Part shown: piece by piece, positions 1 to 6,254 of the stretch | Layout of the letters: each line of letters starts with the position of its first letter | How positions within the stretch are numbered: position 1 is the first letter of the stretch | Source of the DNA: JADJPL01 sp964607915 | GTDB lineage: Bacteria > Bacteroidota > Bacteroidia > Chitinophagales > Saprospiraceae | Length of the DNA stretch: 11,654 nucleotides | Direction: 5' to 3' | NCBI GenBank assembly: GCA_964607915.1 | Contig: CAZSMU010000129.1 | Coordinates: forward strand, 1 to 11,654 | Translations under genes and position numbers: made by a program | Notes under the pieces: generated by a model | Seen by the model: only the letters and a program-made list of their open reading frames with translations | The model's database searches: none | Told to the model about the DNA's origin: nothing

Positions 1-25
1 CAAGGCTAATTTTTACAAAGAATAT

Positions 26-190
26 TAGACTTGTTGCGCGGGGGATTATCGAGGGATCAAAAAGGCCCTTTTTCGCCCACACTATGCCTTTTTTCGGTCA
101 TATAGCGCCGCTATACTCCCTCAAAAAGCCTTCGTGTGGACAAAAAATGACTCTTTTTTCCCTCCTCTCTAACCCCGCGCAACAAGTCTA
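26..190. repeat. Palindromic interspersed element, long copy (165 bp)
   Basis: The ends are perfect 18-bp inverted repeats: TAGACTTGTTGCGCGGGG at 26-43 and its exact complement at 173-190. The interior is also symmetric. GAGGG (51-55) faces CCCTC (160-164), AAAAAG (59-64) faces CTTTTT (153-158), CCACAC (77-82) faces GTGTGG (134-139), CTTTTT (88-93) faces AAAAAG (123-128), and the apex is TATAGC-GCC-GCTATA (101-115). Every pairing centres on about position 108, so the whole element can fold as one long imperfect hairpin. Related copies lie at 7260-7283 and 10796-10872. Read on the minus strand, its two halves resemble the two halves of the 10796-10872 copy beyond the terminal arms. There is no coding potential. 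All copies begin and end with TA, which fits a MITE-like element with a TA target duplication (inference). Confidence 0.85.
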
Positions 191-548
191 TTGTAAAGCA
201 TGTTTTAACAAAATTAAAATATTTATATTCTAAAAATTTATATGTGTAAATTCAAAAAAATTATTCACATTCAAGGCAAATAGGCCCTATTTTGATGTGC
301 GGTTCCGCTGAAAAGATGTAAGCCTATGTTCCCGATTTTCCTGTGTGCAGCTTTGCAAAACCCATGAGGTAATCGGCACCACAGCGCTTGAAAACCTATA
401 CAAATTTAAAATATTTATATATGAAAATATTTTCAATATGTTTTTTGTCGAAAGACTTAGGGAAAGGCTGCTGTGGAGAGGGGAGAGGAGGAAAACATCC
501 GGCAAGCGGAGGCCGTTCTGGCAGAGAAAGGAGGATGGAGGCGAAGAA
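191..548. other. AT-rich gene-free stretch downstream of lpxB
   Basis: I see no convincing gene here on either strand. Open frames that cross it are antisense or out-of-frame extensions of lpxB. It contains a 15-bp direct repeat, TTAAAATATTTATAT, at 214-228 and 406-420. It also contains a 14-bp perfect palindrome (TGAAAATATTTTCA, 422-435) and a likely leftward terminator (254-299). Positions 474-545 are strongly purine-rich on the plus strand. A small RNA cannot be excluded, but nothing points to one specifically. Confidence 0.6.
254..299 (-). terminator. Likely Rho-independent terminator of the surE-lpxB operon
   Basis: Read leftward, an imperfect hairpin is formed by plus-strand CACAT (266-270) with ATGTG (295-299), CAA (272-274) with TTG (292-294), and an inner AATAG/CTATT stem around 279-291. 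After five bases it is followed by seven T residues on the minus strand (plus-strand A254-A260). The hairpin plus T-run in the leftward direction suits the end of the lpxB transcript, though it lies about 250 bases beyond the lpxB stop. Stem bulges make this a moderate call. Confidence 0.4.
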
Positions 549-1664
549 TCAGCCCCTGTGCAGGAAGGAAAAGAGGTGTTTGGCGGCCCTTTCAGCAGCG
601 CCCGGACGGCCGAGTTTGGCCGCGAGTTCGCTGTATCCCTGGAGAATCCGGATGCGGTTTTCCTCCATAAGAATGTGGTGCAGGCTACATTCCAGTTCTG
701 TGGCGTTGAAATCATCCTGAATCAATTCGCGCAAAAGCGGGCGGTCGAGGATGAGGTTGGCCAGGGAGATGTAGGATACGTTGACCAAACGGCGCGCGAT
801 GAGGTAAGAGAGGCGGTTTCCTGTGTAACACACGACTTGCGGCACCTTGAACAGAGCGGCTTCCAGGCTTGCCGTTCCGGAACTGACGAGTGCGGCGTGT
901 GCATGGGCGAGCAGCGCATAGGTTTGGCCCTGCAAGAGAGAGATTTCGCAGCGGCAAGCTGCCATCAGGTCGCGGTAAAACGCCTCGGGGATAGCCGGAG
1001 CGGCGGCGATGACAAACTGGTACTGAGGGAACTTAGGGGGTATTTGCAGGAAAAGAGGCAGCATCCTCTTGATTTCCTGTCGCCTGCTCCCGGGGAGCAG
1101 AGCGATTATCGGGCGCTCATCCAATGGCTGAATGCCGCTGAGCGCCACGGTAGGAGCATCGCCTGGAATCACATCCAGGAGCGGATGGCCGGTAAAAACG
1201 ACCGGGTAGTCGTAGCGTGCGTAGAATGCCTGTTCGAAGGGCAGGATGACGAACATGAGGTCCACGCTGGCCTTGATGCGGTGGACCCGGCTGGAATGCC
1301 AGGCCCAAATCTGAGGGGAGATGTAGTAAATGACCCTGAGCCCCTGTTCTTTGGCCCATTTGGCGATGCGCAGGTTAAAGCCGGGATAATCAATCAGTAC
1401 GAGTGCGTCCGGCTGGAACTGCAGTATATCGGCTTTGCACTGTTTTAAGTTGCGCAGGATGGCGGGCAGGTTCCGGACGACCTCTACGAAGCCCATAAAA
1501 GCCAGTTCGCGGTAGTGTTTGACGATTTCGGCCCCCTGGGCCGCCATTAAATCGCCTCCCCAGGCCCTGAAATTCGGGTGGGCATCGGCCTTTTTAAGGC
1601 CGCGGATGAGGTTTGCCCCGTGCAGGTCGCCGGATGCTTCCCCGGCGATGAGGTAGTATTTCAT
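549..1664 (-). CDS. lpxB: Lipid-A-disaccharide synthase LpxB
   Basis: LpxB is a family GT19 glycosyltransferase. It condenses UDP-2,3-diacylglucosamine with lipid X to give tetraacyl-disaccharide 1-phosphate, a step of lipid A synthesis at the inner face of the cytoplasmic membrane. The 371-residue product matches the usual 370-390. It opens with the typical MKYYLIAGEASGDLHG (GEASGDLHG at residues 8-16). Further along are AWGGDLM (34-40), the conserved Asp of IDYPGFN (Asp92), PQIWAWHSSRVHRI (from residue 117), a GHPLLD motif, LPGSRRQEI, and the C-terminal SSGTASLEAAL. The frame is open upstream to 1889, but the start at 1664 is where homology begins, and the upstream part is merely the shadow of the neighbouring small gene. 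It is the last gene of a leftward surE-orf100-lpxB cluster, 19 bases after the preceding stop. The surE-lpxB association is common in Bacteroidota (family knowledge). Confidence 0.96.
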   Translation of the reverse strand: MKYYLIAGEASGDLHGANLIRGLKKADAHPNFRAWGGDLMAAQGAEIVKHYRELAFMGFVEVVRNLPAILRNLKQCKADILQFQPDALVLIDYPGFNLRIAKWAKEQGLRVIYYISPQIWAWHSSRVHRIKASVDLMFVILPFEQAFYARYDYPVVFTGHPLLDVIPGDAPTVALSGIQPLDERPIIALLPGSRRQEIKRMLPLFLQIPPKFPQYQFVIAAAPAIPEAFYRDLMAACRCEISLLQGQTYALLAHAHAALVSSGTASLEAALFKVPQVVCYTGNRLSYLIARRLVNVSYISLANLILDRPLLRELIQDDFNATELECSLHHILMEENRIRILQGYSELAAKLGRPGAAERAAKHLFSFLHRG

Positions 1665-1683
1665 AATGCCCTTAGCAGGTAAA

Positions 1684-1986
1684 TCAATCAAACAGGGAGC
1701 TGCCGAAGAAGACCATCCACGCGAACGCATAGATAAGCGTGGCGAGCATGACCCCCCGCATAGCGCGCGCAAACCGCCTCTTGTTGAACAAATGCAGGGG
1801 TAGGAGATTGAGGCACAGCGCCAGGATTTGGAGCGTAAGGGCGTCGAAAACAGGCTGCTGTACGCCGCGGCTTTCCAGCAGGTACGCATCGAGACGCTCG
1901 GAGGCCATCAGAAGCAAAGCGTAGCCCACAAAGGGTACGAGCATACCGGCCGCCAGGCCAATCCACAAGTTATCTCTTTTGAACAT
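1684..1986 (-). CDS. Small three-helix membrane protein between surE and lpxB
   Basis: This is a 100-residue protein of unknown function. Three hydrophobic segments are visible, at about residues 7-28, 47-67 and 78-97. A positively charged NKRRFARAMR stretch sits between the second and third. There is no signal-peptidase site and no motif I recognise. Its start lies 8 bases after the surE stop and its stop lies 19 bases before the lpxB start, so all three genes are probably cotranscribed. That position suggests an envelope-related role, but this is only context. The coding call rests on tight operon packing, the membrane-protein composition, and an uninterrupted frame that fills the gap exactly. 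Confidence 0.8.
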   Translation of the reverse strand: MFKRDNLWIGLAAGMLVPFVGYALLLMASERLDAYLLESRGVQQPVFDALTLQILALCLNLLPLHLFNKRRFARAMRGVMLATLIYAFAWMVFFGSSLFD

Positions 1987-1994
1987 ACTACGGT

Positions 1995-2780
1995 CTATTC
2001 CTGAGGTATGGAAAGGGTTTCAATTTCTTTCAGCACCGGGATGGCCGGGTGGTGGGTCAAATCGTGCATGGACGGAACGACGGAGATATAACCATTTTTC
2101 AGCGCGTAGATGTCGGTATCCTCTCCCTCGTCGTCGCTTACGAACCGGCCGGTGAGCCAGTAGTACTTCTGGCCGCGGGGGTCGCGGGCTTCCGTGAATT
2201 CCTCCACCCAGCGCGCTTCTCCCTGGCGGCACACCTTCATGCCTTTCAGGGCATGGCGGGGTAGGTTGGGGATGTTCACGTTGAGGAGCTTTCCCTTGGG
2301 CATGCCCTGTTCCAGGACATAGCCGACCAATTGCGAGAGCCATGGCTTGGAGGGCTCAAAATCGGCCTGGTAGGAGTAGTCTAACAGCGAGAAGCCGATG
2401 GAGGGAATACCCTCTAGCGAGGCTTCCATCGCTGCGGAGAGCGTGCCGGAGTAAATGATGTTGATCGAGGCGTTGGAGCCGTGGTTGATACCAGAGACGC
2501 AAAGGTCGGGCGTGCGGCCTTTGAAGAGGATATTTTTGGCCAGCTTGACGCAGTCCACCGGGGTTCCCGAGCATTCGTATGCTTCTATGTCGCCATAAAT
2601 ATTGGTGGAGTGCAGGCGCAGCGGTTGGGAAATGGTGATGGCATGCCCCATGGCCGATTGCGGAGAATCGGGTGCGACGACAACCACTTCCCCAAACGTG
2701 GATACCACTTCGATGAGGGCGCGTATGCCGGGGGCCGAAACGCCGTCGTCGTTGGTCACCAGTATGAGAGGTTTTTTCAT
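1995..2780 (-). CDS. surE: 5'/3'-nucleotidase SurE
   Basis: SurE is a divalent-metal-dependent phosphatase that removes phosphate from nucleoside monophosphates in the cytoplasm. It is linked to stationary-phase survival. The 261-residue length is normal for the family. The metal-binding residues are visible: the NDDG motif with Asp11 and Asp12, Ser42 in APDSPQSAMGHAIT, and Asn99 in SGINHGSN. The SGTPVDCV motif (71-78) and YSGTLSAAMEA are also typical. The start at 2780 gives the standard N-terminus MKKPLILVTNDDG. It is the first gene of the leftward cluster with the small membrane protein and lpxB, and it is divergent from holA across an 80-base gap. A TAATTTTG -7-like motif lies on the minus strand at 2800-2807. 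Confidence 0.96.
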   Translation of the reverse strand: MKKPLILVTNDDGVSAPGIRALIEVVSTFGEVVVVAPDSPQSAMGHAITISQPLRLHSTNIYGDIEAYECSGTPVDCVKLAKNILFKGRTPDLCVSGINHGSNASINIIYSGTLSAAMEASLEGIPSIGFSLLDYSYQADFEPSKPWLSQLVGYVLEQGMPKGKLLNVNIPNLPRHALKGMKVCRQGEARWVEEFTEARDPRGQKYYWLTGRFVSDDEGEDTDIYALKNGYISVVPSMHDLTHHPAIPVLKEIETLSIPQE

Positions 2781-2799
2781 GGTTCTTTTTTTAACAGCG

Positions 2800-2807
2800 C
2801 AAAATTA
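2800..2807 (-). promoter_or_regulatory. Candidate -7 promoter element for surE operon
   Basis: The minus strand reads TAATTTTG, an exact match to the Bacteroidota -7 consensus TAnnTTTG, 20 bases upstream of the surE start. I find no TTG at the expected -33 spacing, so support is limited to one element and its position in a divergent intergenic gap. Confidence 0.45.
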
Positions 2808-2860
2808 CCGCTTTTGCCGAAATTGGCGGGAAAATAACGCGAAAGCCGTATCTTGGCGCT

Positions 2861-3895
2861 ATGACCTACGCTGAAATCCTGCAAGACATCAAAAACCGAA
2901 CGTTCAAGCCCTTGTATTTCTTACATGGGGAAGAGCCCTATTTTATTGACTTGGTGAGCGATGCTCTGGAGCGTACGGTGCTCACCGAGGCGGAGCGCGC
3001 CTTCAACCAGACGATTTTCTACGGGAAGGACACCGACGCGCAATCCGTGCTCGACACCGCCCGGCGCTTTCCGATGATGGCCCCCTTTCAAGTGGTCCTG
3101 TTGAAAGAGGCACAGGATATGAAATCCCTCAAAGACCTCGAGCCTTGCATCCTTCGGCCGGTTCCTACCACCATCCTGGTCATTTGCCACAAAAACGGCA
3201 AATACAACCTGAACTCCACCTTTGGCAAAGCGATTAAGGAGCACGCGGTATTGCTGGAGTCGAAACGATTGTATGACAATCAGATGCCGGACTGGATACA
3301 GCAATACCTGCAGGATCGCGGCCACCGCATCCGGCCGGATGCCGCAGCGCTCGTAGCGGAATACCTGGGCGCAGAGCTCTCCAAAGCCGCCAATGAGCTC
3401 GACAAGCTGATCATCAACCAAGCAGCAGGCAGGGAAATCACCGTCAAAGAGGTCGAAGCCCAAATCGGCATCAGCAAGGATTTCAACGTGTTTGAACTAC
3501 AAAAGGCATTGGGACAACGCAATATCCTTAAAGTCAATAGGATAGTGGAATATTTCGCCGCCAACCCCAAACGCAGCCCGGACGTGGTGACCTTCTCGGC
3601 CCTGTATAATTATTTCAGCAAACTGTACATCCTCCAGTTTTATAAAAGCAGCAGCGATAAAGAGCAGGCGGAGGCACTGGACTTGAAAAACTCCTTTTTC
3701 CTGAAAGATTACCGTGGGGCGCTTACCTATTTTACCCGCCCAAGGGTAGAAGCAGCCATCGGCCTGCTGCGGGAATACGACCTCAAAGCCAAAGGACTCG
3801 GGTACCAGGCTACAGGAAAACCAGATGGCGCGCTCCTGCGCGAACTCTGCTGGAAATTGCTTCATATAGATGAGTACGCTTCTGTTCAAGGATAG
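2861..3895 (+). CDS. holA: DNA polymerase III subunit delta (HolA)
   Basis: The delta subunit of the clamp loader opens the beta sliding clamp and helps load it onto primed DNA. The 344-residue length matches the family. The N-terminus MTYAEILQDIKNRTFKPLYFLHGEEPYFID is the characteristic HolA opening (PLYFLHGEEPYFID, residues 17-30). A degenerate AAA+-like domain follows, and then the helical lid segment GAELSKAANELDKLI. It continues with VEAQIGISKDFNVFELQKALG and the C-terminal collar domain. As in other delta subunits there is no functional Walker A motif. It is transcribed divergently from surE, and its own promoter is not clear: TATCTTGG at 2849-2856 only partly fits the -7 consensus. It ends about 55 bases before the trp promoter -33 element and is probably a separate transcription unit. 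Confidence 0.93.
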   Translation: MTYAEILQDIKNRTFKPLYFLHGEEPYFIDLVSDALERTVLTEAERAFNQTIFYGKDTDAQSVLDTARRFPMMAPFQVVLLKEAQDMKSLKDLEPCILRPVPTTILVICHKNGKYNLNSTFGKAIKEHAVLLESKRLYDNQMPDWIQQYLQDRGHRIRPDAAALVAEYLGAELSKAANELDKLIINQAAGREITVKEVEAQIGISKDFNVFELQKALGQRNILKVNRIVEYFAANPKRSPDVVTFSALYNYFSKLYILQFYKSSSDKEQAEALDLKNSFFLKDYRGALTYFTRPRVEAAIGLLREYDLKAKGLGYQATGKPDGALLRELCWKLLHIDEYASVQG

Positions 3896-3921
3896 TACAG
3901 AAGCCTCTACGCCGGCGCGTT

Positions 3922-3939
3922 AAAAAAAATCAAAAAAAA
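3922..3939 (+). promoter_or_regulatory. Two phased A8 tracts upstream of trp promoter (UP-element-like)
   Basis: Two runs of eight adenines, at 3922-3929 and 3932-3939, start exactly 10 bases apart, about one helical turn. They lie roughly 45-65 bases upstream of the inferred trp transcription start. Phased A-tracts bend DNA, and A-rich DNA at this place can bind the RNA polymerase alpha C-terminal domain. The functional role here is inferred. Confidence 0.4.
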
Positions 3940-3950
3940 CACCCCCGGTA

Positions 3951-3980
3951 TTGGATGTTTCTTAACAAACCGTATATTTG
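3951..3980 (+). promoter_or_regulatory. trp operon promoter
   Basis: TTG at 3951-3953 and TATATTTG at 3973-3980 are separated by 19 bases. This matches the Bacteroidota primary-sigma promoter (-33 TTG, -7 TAnnTTTG). Transcription would start near 3985, about 20 bases before the leader peptide ATG. No operator-like dyad overlaps it, so control seems to lie mainly in the attenuator downstream. Confidence 0.75.
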
Positions 3981-4004
3981 ACCCGTAAATATTCTTAATA
4001 TAGC

Positions 4005-4073
4005 ATGTATTCTTTCAAAAATATCTCTCTGTGGTGGTGGCACGAACATTCGATAACCCGGGTGAACGGATAG
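4005..4073 (+). CDS. trpL: trp operon leader peptide with three tandem Trp codons
   Basis: This is a 22-codon open frame starting MYSFKNISLWWWHEHS and ending ITRVNG with a TAG stop. Codons 10-12 (4032-4040) are TGG TGG TGG. Tryptophan is the rarest amino acid, so three in a row in a 22-residue peptide, directly after a promoter and before a strong terminator and trpE, is the signature of a ribosome-mediated attenuation leader. The peptide itself is expected to have no function. Its translation senses charged tRNA-Trp: lack of it would stall the ribosome at 4032-4040, while normal supply lets the ribosome reach the stop at 4071. As is usual in this phylum, there is no Shine-Dalgarno sequence; the upstream bases are AT-rich. 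Confidence 0.88.
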   Translation: MYSFKNISLWWWHEHSITRVNG

Positions 4074-4119
4074 CCATTGCAATAGCATAACCTCCAAAGC
4101 GGCTTGCCGGAACACCCGG
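4058..4119 (+). promoter_or_regulatory. Candidate antiterminator structure of the trp attenuator
   Basis: The last codons of the leader peptide can pair in register with the terminator hairpin. CCGGGTG (4058-4064) pairs with CACCCGG (4113-4119), CGG (4067-4069) with CCG (4107-4109), and AGCC (4072-4075) with GGCT (4101-4104). That is 14 base pairs with two small internal loops, and it uses parts of both terminator arms, so it excludes the terminator. A ribosome stalled on the Trp codons (4032-4040) leaves 4058 onward free; a ribosome at the stop codon (4071-4073) would cover the 5' side. The pairing is seen in the sequence, and the mechanism is inferred by analogy to known trp attenuators. 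Confidence 0.55.
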
Positions 4120-4130
4120 CAAGCCGCTTT
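4096..4130 (+). terminator. trp attenuator terminator hairpin
   Basis: A perfect 15-bp stem, AAAGCGGCTTGCCGG (4096-4110) with its exact complement (4116-4130), closes a five-base loop, AACAC. It is followed by a T-rich but broken tract (TAGTTTAATTTAAT). It lies 22 bases after the leader peptide stop and 36 bases before the trpE start, the classic place for an attenuator. The interrupted T-tract may allow some readthrough. Confidence 0.85.
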
Positions 4131-4166
4131 TAGTTTAATTTAATCCCTTGTCAACCATACTCGCCC

Positions 4167-5585
4167 ATGTCAAGCAATACGTCCACAAAAATTGCGGTCC
4201 GCACGCTGGTGAAGCGCTATATGGCCGATATGATAACGCCGGTCTCGCTGTTCCTGCGCGTGCGCGACCACTATCCGCAGCCGGTGCTGCTGGAGAGCAA
4301 CGACTTCAGCAGCGCGGAGGATTGTTTTTCGTTTATGGGCTTGCAGCCCATCGCCCGCTTTGAGGTGCGGGGGCGGGAAATGTGGACGCAATGGCCCGGC
4401 CAGAGGCGCAGCGCGCAGCCAGTCGTCGGCACCCACAGCGTCCCGGAAGCCCTGAAGGCATTCCTGGACTCCTTTGACATCGCACAGGATACGTCACTGC
4501 CGGTATTCAACGGCCTGTTTGGACACGTAGGCTTCGACGGCGTGCAGTATTTCGACACGCTGGCATTCGATCCCGAAAAGCGGAAGACCGATCTGCCGGA
4601 CATCCGCTTTTGCTTCTACCGCTTTGTCGTGGCCATTAACCACTTCAAAAACGAGCTCTACCTGCTCGAAAACCTGCTGGAGGGCGAGGTATCGGAGATG
4701 GAGAAATTCGAGGCGCTGATGCGCAGCCCCAAAACGCCGGTACACGAGTTCTCACTGGAGGGGGAGGAGCAGAGCAACCTGAGCGATGAAGCGTTCAAAG
4801 AGTTGGTTCGAATCGGCAAACACCACTGCCAGATTGGGGATGTGTTCCAAATCGTGTTCTCCCGGCAGTTTTCCCAACAATTTAAGGGAGATGAGTTCAA
4901 CGTGTACCGCGTCCTGCGTTCGGTCAACCCCTCGCCCTACCTGTTTTACTTCGACTATGGCGACTACAAGATATTCGGCTCTTCCCCGGAAGCGCAGATG
5001 ATCATCCGCAAAGGCGTGGCGCGGGTGAACCCGATTGCCGGCACTTACCGGCGCTCGGGCGACCAGGCACAGGACGCCGAAAAGGCAAAGCACCTGGCGG
5101 AAGACCCCAAAGAGGTGGCTGAACACATCATGCTGGTGGACCTGGCCCGCAACGATCTGGGCCGCCACGCTGTGAACGTGCGGGTAGAAAAGCTCAAGGA
5201 AATCCAGTTTTTCAGCCATGTCATCCACCTGGTGTCCACGGTGGCGGGCGATTTGGAGCCCGGTGCCAACCCCATTCAGATATTCGGGGACACTTTTCCG
5301 GCCGGTACCCTCTCCGGGGCGCCTAAATACAAGGCAATCGAACTGATCAACCGCTACGAAAACCGGAACCGGGGCTTCTATGGCGGCTCTATCGGGCTGA
5401 TCGGCTTCGACGGCGATATCACGCAAGCAATCGTTATCCGCTCGTTTTTGAGTAAAAACAACACGCTCTTCTACCAGGCAGGGGCAGGTATTGTAGCCGC
5501 CAGCCAGGAAGAGAGCGAGCTACAGGAAGTGACCAACAAGCTGGGGGCGCTCAAGCGCGCCCTGGCAGGAGCAGTAGAGCTATAA
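4167..5585 (+). CDS. trpE: Anthranilate synthase component I (TrpE)
   Basis: TrpE forms anthranilate from chorismate, using ammonia passed on from TrpG. The 472-residue length is typical. The N-terminal domain carries TPVSLFLRV (24-32) and LLES (41-44), the motif known to bind the feedback inhibitor tryptophan, so the enzyme is probably feedback-inhibited. The C-terminal chorismate-binding domain shows GDVFQIVFSRQF, PSPYLFYFDYGDYKIFGSSPE, NPIAGTYRRSG, HIMLVDLARNDLGR, TFPAGTLSGAPKYKAIELI and YGGSIGLIGFDG. The LLES motif and the downstream trpG partner favour TrpE over the related PabB. It is the first structural gene after the attenuator, and the gap to trpG is 36 bases counted to the preferred trpG start. 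Confidence 0.97.
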   Translation: MSSNTSTKIAVRTLVKRYMADMITPVSLFLRVRDHYPQPVLLESNDFSSAEDCFSFMGLQPIARFEVRGREMWTQWPGQRRSAQPVVGTHSVPEALKAFLDSFDIAQDTSLPVFNGLFGHVGFDGVQYFDTLAFDPEKRKTDLPDIRFCFYRFVVAINHFKNELYLLENLLEGEVSEMEKFEALMRSPKTPVHEFSLEGEEQSNLSDEAFKELVRIGKHHCQIGDVFQIVFSRQFSQQFKGDEFNVYRVLRSVNPSPYLFYFDYGDYKIFGSSPEAQMIIRKGVARVNPIAGTYRRSGDQAQDAEKAKHLAEDPKEVAEHIMLVDLARNDLGRHAVNVRVEKLKEIQFFSHVIHLVSTVAGDLEPGANPIQIFGDTFPAGTLSGAPKYKAIELINRYENRNRGFYGGSIGLIGFDGDITQAIVIRSFLSKNNTLFYQAGAGIVAASQEESELQEVTNKLGALKRALAGAVEL

Positions 5586-5621
5586 AGCCCAAACGACAGG
5601 ATGATTAACACAAGAGGAAAT

Positions 5622-6242
5622 ATGAATATCCTGATTTTAGACAACTACGATTCGTTCACCTACAACCTCGTGCAGTACGTCTCGGAAATCCTGGGCAGGA
5701 AGGTCGTAGTCAGACGGAACGATGCCATCGGTCTGGAAGAGGTGGCCGCCTACGACCTGATTATCCTTTCGCCGGGGCCCGGGCTGCCGTCCGAGGCGGG
5801 AATCATGCCGGAGTTGATCCGCCGCTACGCCGCCGAAAAGATAATCCTGGGGGTCTGCTTGGGGCATCAGGCCATCGGGGAGGCCTTCGGGGGGCACCTG
5901 AAGAACCTCGACCAGGTCTTCCACGGCGTAGCAACCCCGATCTGGCAGGTCGCACAGGACAACGTATTGTTCGACGGACTACCGGAAGTGTTCCACGCCG
6001 GTCGTTACCACTCCTGGGTAGTCGAAAAGGGGAGTGTGCCCGACTGCCTGCAAGTCACCGCAGTGGATATTGCCGGGGAAATCATGGCGTTCCGGCACCG
6101 GGAATACGCGGTCTTTGGGATGCAGTTCCATCCTGAATCTGTGATGACGCCCGAGGGCAGGCAGATGATCGCTAATTTTTTGAACTATGCTGAAAAAGGG
6201 CGCGCTGTCGCAGCCCCTCTGGAAGCCGAACTCCAGCGCTAA
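5622..6242 (+). CDS. trpG: Anthranilate synthase component II, glutamine amidotransferase (TrpG)
   Basis: TrpG hydrolyses glutamine and passes ammonia to TrpE. The class I amidotransferase triad is present: Cys79 in GVCLGHQ, and His170 and Glu172 in FHPES. The oxyanion motif SPGPGLPSEAG is at 50-60. The 206-residue form starting at 5622 begins MNILILDNYDSFTYNLV, the standard family N-terminus. The in-frame ATG at 5601 would add seven residues with no homology and is less likely. The sequence does not show whether the subunit is shared with PabB for folate synthesis, as happens in some bacteria. The next gene, trpD, starts 12 bases later. Confidence 0.96.
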   Translation: MNILILDNYDSFTYNLVQYVSEILGRKVVVRRNDAIGLEEVAAYDLIILSPGPGLPSEAGIMPELIRRYAAEKIILGVCLGHQAIGEAFGGHLKNLDQVFHGVATPIWQVAQDNVLFDGLPEVFHAGRYHSWVVEKGSVPDCLQVTAVDIAGEIMAFRHREYAVFGMQFHPESVMTPEGRQMIANFLNYAEKGRAVAAPLEAELQR

Positions 6243-6254
6243 AACAAGGTTGCC

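Noticed and set aside
26..190. CRISPR array or tRNA-like structure
   Set aside because: The repeats are inverted rather than regularly spaced direct repeats, no cas genes are near, and the fold is a single long hairpin without a cloverleaf.
345..1448. 367-codon open frame on the plus strand
   Set aside because: It is antisense to lpxB for most of its length, shows no family motifs, and its product looks like a translated complement of a GC-rich gene.
1665..1889. N-terminal extension of LpxB to an upstream start
   Set aside because: The extension overlaps the small membrane protein gene in another frame and has no LpxB homology. The family N-terminus begins at 1664.
4148..4363. 71-codon open frame just before and inside trpE
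   Set aside because: It is out of frame with trpE and lacks motifs. TrpE motifs begin within about 40 codons of 4167.
5601..5621. Earlier trpG start adding seven residues
   Set aside because: The family N-terminus MNILILDNYDSF begins at the second ATG (5622), and the extra residues are unlike TrpG. It remains possible but less likely.
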